Origin: Gemmobacter aquarius
Lineage (GTDB): Bacteria > Pseudomonadota > Alphaproteobacteria > Rhodobacterales > Rhodobacteraceae
Direction: 5' to 3'
Assembly: GCF_003060865.1 (NCBI RefSeq)
Contig: NZ_CP028920.1
Span: 124,001-188,000, forward strand
DNA length: 64,000 bases
The position numbers and the translations under genes were made by a program. The notes below the pieces were generated by a model, which made no database searches, was not told the DNA's origin, and saw only the letters and a list, made by a program, of their open reading frames with translations. Shown here piece by piece: positions 9,088 through 17,466 of this stretch (the first letter of the stretch is position 1; each line of letters opens with the position of its first letter).

Positions 9088-9390
9088 ATGGTGCGCAAAT
9101 ATTTCGGCACAGACGGTATTCGTGGCAAAGCCAACGAAGGCGCGATGACGGCGGAAACCGCCTTGCGCGTCGGCATGGCGGCTGGCCGTGTCTTTCGTCG
9201 CGGTGACCACCGCCATCGTGTCGTGATCGGCAAGGATACGCGCCTGTCGGGCTATATGCTTGAACCCGCGCTCACAGCCGGTTTCACCTCGATGGGCATG
9301 GACGTATTCCTTTTTGGCCCGCTGCCGACAACGTATAGGAAGAATAAACGCCCTTTTCACCCAAGTCCAACAGCTTTGGACCGCAGTTGA
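9088..9390 (+). pseudogene. glmM: Truncated phosphoglucosamine mutase (delta-glmM)
   Basis: The first roughly 82 residues are authentic Glm[22 protein letters not shown], the [14 protein letters not shown] segment and [12 protein letters not shown]. At about 9333-9337 the homology stops and unrelated codons lead to a stop. The active-site serine loop (TASHNP) and the rest of the roughly 450-residue enzyme are missing, so it is non-functional. The breakpoint marks the end of the captured sul2 fragment. Confidence 0.88.
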
Positions 9391-9605
9391 CTCTTTCGAC
9401 ACCCCTGCGATGCAACCCAATCCGGCTGACGGGGAGCCAGCAACGCTGAAAATTTACCCTCCTCTTTCCCACTAGCGGCTCCTTTTCCGACAACCAGCAC
9501 GGCGGATCCCTGTTCAGTTTCTTGCCACCGCCTTCCTTGGATTTCGGAATGCCGACAAGACGTCGGCGCAGTGGGCCTGTCAGGCTCTTGAGGGCAGACA
9601 GGCGA

Positions 9606-9642
9606 AAGGCCCGGAGGCGCGATAGCGCCGAGCCCGGGCCTT
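9606..9642. terminator. GC-rich hairpin, probable terminator
   Basis: A 9-bp outer stem (aaggcccgg / ccgggcctt) encloses a second inner stem (ggcgc / gcgcc). It lies 18 bp past the stop of the minus-strand 54-aa ORF. The T-run is short, so the termination role is inferred. Confidence 0.5.
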
Positions 9643-9659
9643 CTTAACGAGCGTGGGCA

Positions 9660-9824
9660 TTACGCCCACGGGTCGATCTCAGCCAGCACCTGAACCTCAT
9701 CGCCGTCGATTTCATCGGCGGGGACGGCACCAAAGGTTCCATCCCCTGCCTGAAAGACCACGATCGAAACCATGAGCGTGGCGGCGAGAGAGGCGGCGAA
9801 GGCGTGTGCATCTTTGCGGGACAT
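9660..9824 (-). CDS. 54-aa hypothetical protein with one hydrophobic segment
   Basis: Starts MSRKDAHAFAASL and ends LAEIDPWA. Residues about 8-26 are hydrophobic (a possible signal or membrane anchor), followed by a short acidic tail. A ribosome site AGGAGC lies about 8 nt before the ATG, and a strong hairpin follows the stop, which together support a real small gene. Function unknown. Confidence 0.5.
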   Translation of the reverse strand: MSRKDAHAFAASLAATLMVSIVVFQAGDGTFGAVPADEIDGDEVQVLAEIDPWA

Positions 9825-10274
9825 CTGTTTTGGCTCCTGCTGGGAGGCGAGGGACCATCCCCCGCGCTGACAGGAACCCGCAGGCCCAAGGACGGTCTGA
9901 CATCACCGGGTGCGTTCGGGCTTGCCCCGAATCCGGCCGGCGGCACGGGCTCGCCCCGTAGTCCGAGCCCTTGTGGCTTGATCTCGAAGACGGGCTTTGG
10001 GCCAAGGAAGGGACTGGCAAGCGGGGGATGGTACTTTGACACAAGGAGCCGAATTGTCCCGCTGATGCTCACCCCGCCAGCCTTGCAGACATGCTCTTAG
10101 TTAACCGAGGCCTTACTGGGGATGGAGCCTTTGGTGCCCCGCGCAGATGCACGGGAAAGGTTGGTGCTGGATGAGAGGCCCGCGTGCGGCGGGCCCCCTT
10201 GGTCTCTGAGAAGGCTCGGGCGGCGATGTCCGCCTTCTGTGCCCTCTACCGTGCGTTTTGAAATTGAGAGTTGG
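9825..10274. other. Intergenic region between the 54-aa ORF and parDE
   Basis: No convincing gene. It contains a short inverted echo of the 54-aa ORF: the stretch gatggagcctttggtgcc near 10120 matches, on the opposite strand, codons of that ORF near 9730-9750. A hairpin at 10177-10195 lies downstream of parE. It may be rearranged duplicated DNA. Confidence 0.4.
10177..10195 (-). terminator. Hairpin downstream of parDE
   Basis: Perfect 7-bp stem ggcccgc / gcgggcc with a 5-base loop, about 80 bp beyond the parE stop in its direction of transcription. No strong T-run follows, so its use as a terminator is tentative. Confidence 0.35.
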
Positions 10275-10613
10275 CTATTCGCCGCTGTCGCCTTCGCCCA
10301 GGGCGGCAAGCCGAGCAGGCAGGTCCATCCTGACATGCAGGAAGTCGACAACGATCATCCGGTCTGGCGCTGCGATAAAGACCACATAGTGCTGCCCGGA
10401 CCGGGCATAGCGCAGGTTTTCGGGCAGCGACGGGTCAACCAGTCGACGGCAGTCTTTGGAAGGTGCGGCACCGTCTGCCAGTGCCTGGCACTTGTCGATG
10501 AGGTCTTCAGCATAAGCGTCCGCCTGCCGCTTGCCAAAAGTCTCGACTGTCCAGACCGCAATATCTTTCAGTGCGGCTTCTGCCTGCCGCGTCAACACCC
10601 ATGGTTTTGGCAT
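10275..10613 (-). CDS. parE: ParE-like toxin
   Basis: Type II toxin of the RelE/ParE superfamily. ParE members typically poison DNA gyrase. It has 112 aa with the family pattern LTRQAEAALKDIAVWTVETFG at the N-terminus, NLRYARSGQHYVVFIAAPDRMIVVDFLHVRMD in the C-terminal half and a typical length. The start codon overlaps the parD stop (TGATG), so antitoxin and toxin are translationally coupled. It probably acts as a plasmid stabilisation system. Confidence 0.85.
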   Translation of the reverse strand: MPKPWVLTRQAEAALKDIAVWTVETFGKRQADAYAEDLIDKCQALADGAAPSKDCRRLVDPSLPENLRYARSGQHYVVFIAAPDRMIVVDFLHVRMDLPARLAALGEGDSGE

Positions 10614-10873
10614 CAGGATGCGGACTTTTGCGCCGTTGCAAAGACCCGCCGGATTGCTTCTTCACCGGGTCCGCGCGCGAAAGCGCCTTCTCGGGCCTCT
10701 AGCACGCCACGTGTTAGCCGTGAGCGCAGGTCACGGAACTCGGCCTCTTCGCGCTCCAGCAAGCGCAAACCGGCCCGCAACGCCTCGGAGGCGTTCTGGT
10801 AGCGGCCCGAGGCAACCAAATCATCGATCAGCTTTGATTGGGGTTCGGTCAGCACAACGTTGCGGGTGGCCAT
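10613..10873 (-). CDS. parD: ParD-like antitoxin
   Basis: An 86-aa ribbon-helix-helix antitoxin of the ParD/CopG type that neutralises ParE and represses the operon. The DNA-binding part is RNVVLTEPQSKLIDDLVASGRYQNASEALRAGL near the N-terminus. The acidic C-terminal part would wrap the toxin. It is followed by parE with overlapping stop/start. A perfect inverted repeat 18 bp upstream of the start fits autoregulation. Confidence 0.86.
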   Translation of the reverse strand: MATRNVVLTEPQSKLIDDLVASGRYQNASEALRAGLRLLEREEAEFRDLRSRLTRGVLEAREGAFARGPGEEAIRRVFATAQKSAS

Positions 10874-10890
10874 GCAGTGATCTCCGTTTG

Positions 10891-10909
10891 ATTGGCAATA
10901 TATGCCAAT
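10891..10909. promoter_or_regulatory. Candidate ParD operator
   Basis: attggcaatatatgccaat: two 7-bp arms (attggca / tgccaat) separated by ATATA. It sits 18-36 bp upstream of the parD start codon, where a promoter is expected. Ribbon-helix-helix antitoxins bind such palindromes to repress their own operons, so this is a likely operator. Confidence 0.65.
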
Positions 10910-10979
10910 GGCGCCTGTCTGTCGAGAGAGGCTCGGCCAAACCGCAAGACGGCAGTGGCCGAGCCAGAAATTAATCCCC

Positions 10980-11450
10980 TCAGGCGGCGATACCCGCCTC
11001 CCCTGCCCTATCGCGCTCATTGCCGACGATCTGCAGCCTCGCATTGCGATAGCCCTCCCTCGCGATCCAGAGCTCGGCCGCGGTAATGGATTCCGCCAGA
11101 TGCAGCAGCTCGGTGTTGCCACCAAAGTCCAGAAGAACACGCACTTGTCCAGCTTTGGGTTCCTCAGCCACCTCGAAGACCAGCCGACTGTCAGCCGAAT
11201 GGCTGCGCATGATGGTGACAAGGATGACCCCCTCTGAGGAGAAGTTGCCCTCATGCAGCGTGAAGGACGCCGGAGCCGTCCAGGTTGGATAAGGCCGCGG
11301 CGGTTCTTTCTTCACCAGGCGGCCAACACCGTTGGACCTTTCCCATGCCGCCAGCTTCTTGGTGAAGCGTGCGGGCGGTTTGGGACTGCCGTCGGTGTAA
11401 CGAATAAGCGCGCCCAAGGGCGCTGTGTCGATTATTGTGGTTGCAGACAT
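10980..11450 (-). CDS. Hypothetical plasmid protein (156 aa)
   Basis: No family recognised. It starts MSATTIIDTAPLGALIRY after a GAGGAAT ribosome site. Basic in the first third (PARFTKKLAAWERSNG), then a beta-rich stretch (VILVTIMRSHS, RLVFEVAEE, GQVRVLLDFGGNTE) and an Ala-rich end. It lies 99 bp downstream of the large ParB-like gene on the same strand, suggesting co-transcription with plasmid maintenance genes. It has no signal peptide or membrane segment. Confidence 0.6.
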   Translation of the reverse strand: MSATTIIDTAPLGALIRYTDGSPKPPARFTKKLAAWERSNGVGRLVKKEPPRPYPTWTAPASFTLHEGNFSSEGVILVTIMRSHSADSRLVFEVAEEPKAGQVRVLLDFGGNTELLHLAESITAAELWIAREGYRNARLQIVGNERDRAGEAGIAA

Positions 11451-11549
11451 GATTCCTCATCCTGAATGCGAGCTTTCGCACTCATCATATTGATATTGTT
11501 GTATTTCGTAGTTATTGAGGGCGAGTTTCCCCGCCCTCGGGGGCTCAGA

Positions 11550-13742
11550 TCACTCCGCAGCCATCATCGCGGTGCTTTCCACAGGCAGATCGGCCATCAG
11601 GAAGGCGGGCAAGTCGATCTCAGCGTCAATTTCAGCAGCGCCCAAGGGTTCTTCGTTCAAAGCCCCCTGCCCTTCTGCTGCGTCATCCCCGTCCAGAGCG
11701 GCAAGATCACTACGCCGCAGAACCTCCGGCAACCAGCCGCTGCCCTTGAGCAAGCGCTCGGCTTCCGTCGCCATCTCGCCCTTCTTCAGATGGTCGAGCA
11801 GCTGTGCGGTGCCCTCCCCCTTCGCCTCACGCACAGCTTCAAGGATACGCGCCTTGGGAACACGGTTCAGGTAATTGTCCGGTGTCGGCTCCCAGCCTGC
11901 CGCTACCATATCAAGATCGACAGCTTCAGCCACGATCTCAGACTGCGCCATGCGGCGGACCAACCCACTGGCCGAGATGCCCGCCCCATAGGGGTTCACC
12001 TTCTCATGCAGAGCATTAATCCCGAAGCTCAGGCAATGCGCCAGCAGAGACAGACGGCTGGCCTGATCGAGGGCCGAGAGATAGTCCCAAAGCACGGCAT
12101 CGTCGCCAAGCGGCAGATCGGCCTCCCAGGCAGCATGACGATCGTCCACCGCCTTGGCCACCGGACTATCCTTCAGATCGGGGGCCTGTGCTGACATGTA
12201 GACGGGGCGCACAGATGCCTCCAAGCAACTGCCCGAAGCCCCGGAACTGCGGAAGGTGTCATTGACCAGCTTCATCAGCAGAAGGGTCAGGGCAACGTCA
12301 GGCGAACGCCCAATCGCCTCCCGCAAGGCGAGGGTGCGATGTGCGGTCAGCTCCATCACCAGGCGCTCCGGCAAAGGCTTCAACGCGCCATCGTCCTCAT
12401 CGTCTGGCAGACCGGCACTGATCGGCTGGCCCCCGGAAGTGATGATGGTGGTCGCAGACGAACCAGAGGGAAGCTGATAAGCCGAGACACCATCATCGGC
12501 CCCCTGCCCTTCCGCACCCAGTTCATCGCCAAAGTTGGCCACGGTCTCTTCGCGAGGCTCATCCTCCGGCCGGACATAGCCGCGATGGGCAGCCAGGTTG
12601 CCATCCCGATCCAGCGTTACGAATACGCCGGCACGACCAACCTCGGCCGCATCAAAATTCAGCGGGCGCCGCTCGAAGGCTTCCATGGCAGCTTCCAGCT
12701 CGCCGAGCCGGGCGTCGATCTCTTCGGGGTATTCGTCCTGACCAGAGTATTCCTCTTCCAGTGCGCGATACTCGGCGAGCAGCTTGGCGTGCTCTGCAGC
12801 TTCATCAGCGCTCAGCGGTGAAGGATCGCCAACAAGACGCCGCAGACCGTGACTGTAGCCGTAAGGCAGATCGGTTGACACCTCGATCCACTTCCAACCC
12901 TCAGCGGCGATTGCCTGGGCCTCGGCTTGCAGCTTGTCCGCGACCAAACGGTCGAGCAGGGCAGGGTCCTCCAACCAGCCGCCATCATCGCCTTGGAAGA
13001 GATCACGCAAGACAACGCCACCCGCAGCATCATAGACATCAACACCGACAAACACTGCGCGCCGATCGGAGGCCCGCACAGAGGTCTCAGTCAACATGCG
13101 CCGGATGGAATAGGGCTCCTTGTTCCAGGAGTTCTTCACCGCATCCCAGACCTGCACCTGACGCGCGTGATCGGGGTTCACCGTGAAGGCAATCAGCTGT
13201 TCCAGCGTCATGCCATCCTCGGCGTAGACCTCGAGCAGGGCAGGGGCCACGGACGCGAGTTTCAACCGCTGTTTCACGATCTGCGGCGTCACAAAGAAGG
13301 CCGCCGCGATCGCCTCCTCACCCTGACCCTTATCGCGCAAAGCAACAAAGGCGCGGAACTGATCGAGCGGGTGCAACGCAACGCGCTGCATGTTTTCAGC
13401 CAGGGAATCGTCCTCGGCCAGAATATCTGATGTCACATCACGCAACACACAAGGCACAGGCGCCGTCTTTGCCAAACGCTTCTGCTTTACCAGCAGCGAC
13501 AGCGCCTGAAAGCGTCGACCGCCAGCCGGGATCTCGAACTTGCCGGTCTCGACGCCATCGGCATCTAATACAGGCCGCACGCTGAGGCCTTGCAACAACC
13601 CACGGCGAGCGATGTCCTCGGCCAACTCTTCTACCGACACACCGGCCTTGATGCGCCGGACGTTGGACTGGCTCAGCACCAGCTTATCAAAGGGGATGTC
13701 CCGTGAGGACGACAGGGTGATCTTCTGGGCAGCTTGGGCCAT
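11550..13742 (-). CDS. Large ParB/Spo0J-family DNA-binding protein
   Basis: A ParB-N (sulfiredoxin-like) domain covers roughly residues 15-110 (LVLSQSNVRR, then FEIPAGGRRFQAL), followed by LAENMQRVALHPLDQF and a helix-turn-helix (AIAAAFFVTPQIVKQRLKLA). The remaining 500 residues are acidic and poorly characterised. At 730 aa it is much longer than RepB or chromosomal ParB, but such proteins are common on Rhodobacterales plasmids. The start at 13742 is chosen because GGAG precedes it by about 9 nt. An in-frame ATG at 13820 would add 26 residues. Probably a nucleoid or partition accessory factor. It is distinct from the repB of the repABC unit. Confidence 0.75.
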   Translation of the reverse strand: MAQAAQKITLSSSRDIPFDKLVLSQSNVRRIKAGVSVEELAEDIARRGLLQGLSVRPVLDADGVETGKFEIPAGGRRFQALSLLVKQKRLAKTAPVPCVLRDVTSDILAEDDSLAENMQRVALHPLDQFRAFVALRDKGQGEEAIAAAFFVTPQIVKQRLKLASVAPALLEVYAEDGMTLEQLIAFTVNPDHARQVQVWDAVKNSWNKEPYSIRRMLTETSVRASDRRAVFVGVDVYDAAGGVVLRDLFQGDDGGWLEDPALLDRLVADKLQAEAQAIAAEGWKWIEVSTDLPYGYSHGLRRLVGDPSPLSADEAAEHAKLLAEYRALEEEYSGQDEYPEEIDARLGELEAAMEAFERRPLNFDAAEVGRAGVFVTLDRDGNLAAHRGYVRPEDEPREETVANFGDELGAEGQGADDGVSAYQLPSGSSATTIITSGGQPISAGLPDDEDDGALKPLPERLVMELTAHRTLALREAIGRSPDVALTLLLMKLVNDTFRSSGASGSCLEASVRPVYMSAQAPDLKDSPVAKAVDDRHAAWEADLPLGDDAVLWDYLSALDQASRLSLLAHCLSFGINALHEKVNPYGAGISASGLVRRMAQSEIVAEAVDLDMVAAGWEPTPDNYLNRVPKARILEAVREAKGEGTAQLLDHLKKGEMATEAERLLKGSGWLPEVLRRSDLAALDGDDAAEGQGALNEEPLGAAEIDAEIDLPAFLMADLPVESTAMMAAE

Positions 13743-13884
13743 CAGGTTTTCTCCACGACGGGCGCCGGGAGCCACTCTCCCGATCTCACTTCCCGCCACC
13801 CTCAAACCAACCATTCTCACACTTTCGTACTGGATATAGGTGCTAACGACAGACCGGCAGGGCGGCGCGTTTCAGTTGGATGAT

Positions 13885-15063
13885 TTATGTACCAACGCAA
13901 AGTTGGCCATGGCCAACTCTTGTCTTGGCGCAACCGGCTAGGATTCTCGATAGGTAGTTGTCTGGGCTTTTGACCTGGTCGATCTTGCAGGCCATTTGAT
14001 CTGCCACCTGAATCGCTTTTTCTATGCCAAGCACAGACACCGCCCTACCCAACAGAGCGCTGTCTATTCTCAGCATCTTACCAAACTCAAATAGCAGCTG
14101 TAGGAGGCCGTGTTCTGTGGTGGGGTAGTCTGGATAAAAGGCCGGGATTTCGGTCAAGCAAGCCCATAGCTCTGTCATCGTGCGCGGGAAGGTTTTTTTT
14201 GTATATGATTTTTGAGTCTCTTTGTGCCGGACATTTTGCCCGTCTGAGGCGGTCGGTTTGTTCGAGTTAGAAGGCGGGGCTTGTTCTTGGCGTTGTTCGT
14301 GTTGCAGATCGTTGGCCGTGGCCAACTCTTCCAAATGCGGTACGCTTGGAGTGACTACCTTACTTTGCAGGATGCATTTGAGTCTGCTGATGACGCTGCT
14401 TGCCTGAAGTACAGTGACTCCGGTTCGACGCATAAAGTTGCGGGCGGCTTCGACGAACTCTAGGGTCTCGCCGTGCAGGCATAGGGAGAGGCATTCACCG
14501 CGCAGTTTTTGGATGTAGGCTTTCATGCCTCGAAGTTCGTCGGCTTCCTGACGATGTTTCTGAGACAGTGCAAGGATTTCGCCAGACCGTGCGAGCAGGG
14601 GCGACAGGTCGATGCCGAACGCGCCGATGACTTTACCGTTGCGCATAATTGGGAATCGTTTGCCGTTGGCGCTGTCTCGCCGTTGGATTAGGTTCGCAGC
14701 TTCAAGTTTCTCAAGGTGTCGCCGAAGTTGCCTGTCCGTTATGCCTTTCGCGCGGAAACATAAAGTGTCGTTGCAAGCGAACACGGTCAGCAGGGTGAGT
14801 GGCGTGATTGGGCTGTCATTCCCTGTTTTCGGATCGTTGCAGGGAAGGCAGCTCAAGAGTGCGTCAAGCACAACGACTGAAGGCGGCCGCAGGCCCAGTG
14901 CGCGACCTGTGGTGTTGACCGCCGCCATAAGCGCGCGCCGCGTTACAGGTACGAAGTGTGGCTGGTGTTCGATCGTGCCAATACCGGCGAAAGAATCGAA
15001 GATTGAAGGCGCACAACTCAGGTGTGCCTCGACCTCGATGGTCGTGACTGCTTCTTGTTCCAT
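13885..15063 (-). CDS. repC: RepC replication initiator
   Basis: Initiator of repABC replicons, acting on an origin inside its own gene. It has 392 aa. The N-terminal part has the RepC pattern (VTRRALMAAVNTTGRALGLRPPSVVVLDALLSCLP, then ITDRQLRRHLEKLEAANLIQRRDSANGKRFPI, a winged helix). The tail contains NYLSRILAGCAK. It is third in the repA-repB-repC operon, separated from repB by about 230 bp carrying a parS and a probable antisense RNA. Two further parS-like palindromes lie inside this gene. Confidence 0.9.
   Translation of the reverse strand: MEQEAVTTIEVEAHLSCAPSIFDSFAGIGTIEHQPHFVPVTRRALMAAVNTTGRALGLRPPSVVVLDALLSCLPCNDPKTGNDSPITPLTLLTVFACNDTLCFRAKGITDRQLRRHLEKLEAANLIQRRDSANGKRFPIMRNGKVIGAFGIDLSPLLARSGEILALSQKHRQEADELRGMKAYIQKLRGECLSLCLHGETLEFVEAARNFMRRTGVTVLQASSVISRLKCILQSKVVTPSVPHLEELATANDLQHEQRQEQAPPSNSNKPTASDGQNVRHKETQKSYTKKTFPRTMTELWACLTEIPAFYPDYPTTEHGLLQLLFEFGKMLRIDSALLGRAVSVLGIEKAIQVADQMACKIDQVKSPDNYLSRILAGCAKTRVGHGQLCVGT
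13901..13918. promoter_or_regulatory. parS-like palindrome in the 3' end of repC
   Basis: agttggccatggccaact, a perfect 18-bp palindrome within the last codons of repC. The core GTTGGCCATGGCCAAC recurs at 14311 and 15245 with one mismatch each. Recurrence around repC, and nowhere else noticed, points to RepB-binding centromere sites. Confidence 0.7.
14311..14326. promoter_or_regulatory. parS-like palindrome inside repC
   Basis: gttggccgtggccaac, identical to the core of the 13901 site except for one central base. It lies in the variable linker of RepC. Confidence 0.6.
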
Positions 15064-15200
15064 CTGTTTTCAGACAGCAAAAGGATACCGGTCACCGAAA
15101 TCGGTGTTGCAGTGATTCGATTTTTTGGGTACCAATAGATTGCGAGTAAATCGGGACCCTCTGGAGTGCTTCACCGCCTTCGGGGGGTTTCTTTTTGCGC
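15064..15200 (+). ncRNA. Probable counter-transcribed RNA (incompatibility RNA) of the repB-repC leader
   Basis: In repABC plasmids a small antisense RNA from the repB-repC gap represses repC. Here the plus strand (opposite to repABC) ends with an imperfect hairpin at 15173-15188 (accgcc, TTCG loop, ggggggt) followed by tttcttttt, a plausible intrinsic terminator in the correct direction. The promoter and exact 5' end could not be fixed by eye, so the left boundary is approximate. Confidence 0.4.
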
Positions 15201-15240
15201 TACGTCTGCCTCCTTTTTGATTGTTTCTTGCCTGTTTGAC

Positions 15241-15264
15241 TAGGGTTGACCATGGCCAACCCTA
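15241..15264. promoter_or_regulatory. parS-like site between repB and repC
   Basis: A 24-bp nearly perfect palindrome (arms tagggttg / caaccctA around ccatgg, one mismatched pair) containing gttgaccatggccaac. It is located 30 bp downstream of the repB stop, a usual parS location in repABC replicons. Confidence 0.7.
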
Positions 15265-15293
15265 TAAAGATCAATCACTTAACCGTTTCGGCG

Positions 15294-16250
15294 TCATGAT
15301 TTTTCTTTCCACTCCTTGTAGAGGCGCTCAAGCTGCGTCTCCACGAAGTTGATGAACCCGCGCTCCTTTTTGTCGGAAACCTCGATCAAAAGACGTTGGC
15401 CTTTGGACCTGAAAGCCACCGAAGTTGCGTGCATCTTGTTGAGCGGGGCAGGGGAGGGGCCCTTGGCGGCAGACTCCGCTGCGTTCTGCTGTGCATCCGC
15501 AACCTTCTGCAGCGCATCGATGACAGCGCTGAGCTTCTCTGCCGCAGTGCCTTCTTCAGGAACAAGCAAGAGGACAGAACTGTCTGAAGGGGCGTTTTCG
15601 GTTTTGACCAGACGACGCAGTTCCAGCCATGGGCGACGGCCTGCTTCATGCGCGGCGCCAATTTTGTAGATCACTGCGTCGGGCACGTCTCGGGCAACGC
15701 CAATCAGTTTGCTTAGCGTTCCCTTGTCGACAGCTAGCACATCGCCGATCTCGGCCCGGGTGAAGCCCTGGTCCTCTAGCTTGGTGGCGAAAATGGCTTG
15801 TTCGATGAAGCTGCGTTCTAGGCGCGCAGAGTTTTCCAGGGCCTGTGAGACAAGCGCCTCACGGTGGTCCATTTCCTTGACATAAGCCTTGACCTTGATC
15901 CCAAGCACGCGGCACGCGGCAATTCTGCGGCGTCCGTAAACCACCTCATAGCGAGGGCCAGGGCCACGGCGATAGCGGAGCAGTGCAGGGAGCTGTTGTC
16001 CTGATGTCCTGATAGACTCGATCAGATCATCAAGCCCTTCGGATACGTCAAAACGATCCGCGATTTCAGAATCGCCGATCTCATTGACATCTACGTCCTG
16101 GGCGGCTTGTGCCGAGACCTGAGAAAGGACGTCTGACATGCTCCTCAGGGAACGAGGCGAGCTTTCGTCCACCTTCGACCCGGCCTCGGCAGCAACCAAA
16201 GGCTTTGAGCCCATTTGTGCTAGGCTCTTGGCAAGAAGATCACGCTTCAT
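15294..16250 (-). CDS. repB: RepB partition protein (ParB family)
   Basis: Centromere-binding partition protein of 318 aa that loads at parS and works with RepA. After a variable N-terminus come the ParB-N block (LDDLIESIRTSGQQLPALLRYR, YEVVYGRRRIAACRVLG), then ENSARLERSFIEQAIFATKLEDQG and the helix-turn-helix FTRAEIGDVLAVDKGTLSKLIGVA. The start overlaps the end of repA by 11 nt. Partner sites are the palindromes at 13901, 14311 and 15245. Confidence 0.92.
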   Translation of the reverse strand: MKRDLLAKSLAQMGSKPLVAAEAGSKVDESSPRSLRSMSDVLSQVSAQAAQDVDVNEIGDSEIADRFDVSEGLDDLIESIRTSGQQLPALLRYRRGPGPRYEVVYGRRRIAACRVLGIKVKAYVKEMDHREALVSQALENSARLERSFIEQAIFATKLEDQGFTRAEIGDVLAVDKGTLSKLIGVARDVPDAVIYKIGAAHEAGRRPWLELRRLVKTENAPSDSSVLLLVPEEGTAAEKLSAVIDALQKVADAQQNAAESAAKGPSPAPLNKMHATSVAFRSKGQRLLIEVSDKKERGFINFVETQLERLYKEWKEKS

Positions 16251-17466
16251 TTGTGCCCCCTCGACCCCATGCTGACTGGATCATCTTTTCAATGTCATTT
16301 GAAAAGCTCATCACCGACTCTAGGGCTCGCTCATAAGTCTTTCGGTTCTTGGTCGTAGCGAGGTCCACTTCGAAGATTGTCTTCTGCGAAAGGCCGGCCT
16401 CGCTAACCGCCGAAGACTTCACGAAGGGCGTCTTGATCACACTGTCGCCTAGCAATTGCCTGAGCCATTCAGACAAGTCCTGCTGCGTGCTGATAGCGGT
16501 GTCGAAGCGCGTCAGGAGGTAGGCGAAATTGTCATACGCGCCGATGCCACCGTTCGAGTACAGGACTTCCAACACGCCCGACGCCATCGTCAGGAACTGG
16601 CTGGCCGAGGCCAGGTCGACACGCTCAGGGATGATGGTCATGAGAAGCGACGTCGATGCACAGACCGCCGCCATCGTCAGATAGCCAAGCTGAGGCGGGC
16701 AGTCGATTAAAACGATGTCATAATCGTCTTCAACCTGTCGTAGCGAGTCGCGGATCCGATTGAAGAAGACGGGTTGTTCGCCACGGCTCAGCGCGGTTGG
16801 AGTTTCGGTTTCGAATTCCGAGAGCATGATCCCGCCGGGCACTAGATCGAGGTTCGGGAAGTAGGTCTTGCGCAAAACGTCCACGATAGGCACCCGGGAC
16901 GTTTCGCCATCGTTGTAGCGAATTGCATCATACAGCGTGCCGCCGTGACGGAAGTCGATCTCTGGCTGGTATCCAAAGAAGGTCGTCAGTGAGGCCTGAG
17001 GATCTGCATCGACCAAACACACACGGTATCCACGCAGGGCGAGCCTCATCCCGAGAGTCACGGTGGTCGTAGTTTTGCTGGATCCGCCCTTGAAGTTGAC
17101 GGTTGACCAGATCTGAAGCTTGTCACCTTGTCGCCGACCGGGAAGGAACTGAAACGGATCCTTTGCATTCTGAGCCAGAATGTTGCGGATCTGGAGAATG
17201 TTCTCGGCGGAATAAAGGCGCTTGTTACCCGGTCCCTGTTCGACTTCTGGAATTCTGCCGTCGAAATGCGCCTTGCGCAGATAGCCGTCGCTCACCCGCA
17301 ACAACTCTCCGACCTCTGCGCTTGTGAAGGCGCGGAGTGTCTTTTCTTCCTTTGGTGCCAGAAAAAGCTTCGACATATGTTCAAGGGCTTCAGAAAGCCG
17401 CTCTGCGTCTGCCTTGAGCTTGTCATGCAACACTTGGTGCATCATCATTCGCCTGTCTCGAGACAT
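16240..17466 (-). CDS. repA: RepA partition ATPase (ParA family)
   Basis: Walker-type ATPase that segregates the plasmid and autorepresses repABC. Of 408 aa, residues about 45-95 form a MerR-like DNA-binding domain (FTSAEVGELLRVSDGYLRKA). The deviant Walker A is NFKGGSSKTTTTVTL (about 125-138). Later motifs are VCLVDADPQASLTTFFG and YDIVLIDCPPQLGYL. First gene of the replication operon. Three adjacent ATG codons at positions 7-9 leave the exact start slightly open. Confidence 0.93.
   Translation of the reverse strand: MSRDRRMMMHQVLHDKLKADAERLSEALEHMSKLFLAPKEEKTLRAFTSAEVGELLRVSDGYLRKAHFDGRIPEVEQGPGNKRLYSAENILQIRNILAQNAKDPFQFLPGRRQGDKLQIWSTVNFKGGSSKTTTTVTLGMRLALRGYRVCLVDADPQASLTTFFGYQPEIDFRHGGTLYDAIRYNDGETSRVPIVDVLRKTYFPNLDLVPGGIMLSEFETETPTALSRGEQPVFFNRIRDSLRQVEDDYDIVLIDCPPQLGYLTMAAVCASTSLLMTIIPERVDLASASQFLTMASGVLEVLYSNGGIGAYDNFAYLLTRFDTAISTQQDLSEWLRQLLGDSVIKTPFVKSSAVSEAGLSQKTIFEVDLATTKNRKTYERALESVMSFSNDIEKMIQSAWGRGGTNEA

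Noticed and set aside
9644..10072. 142-aa minus-strand open frame overlapping the 54-aa ORF
   Set aside because: Pro/Arg/Ser-rich with no ribosome site. The overlapping 54-aa frame has a good ribosome site and a following hairpin.
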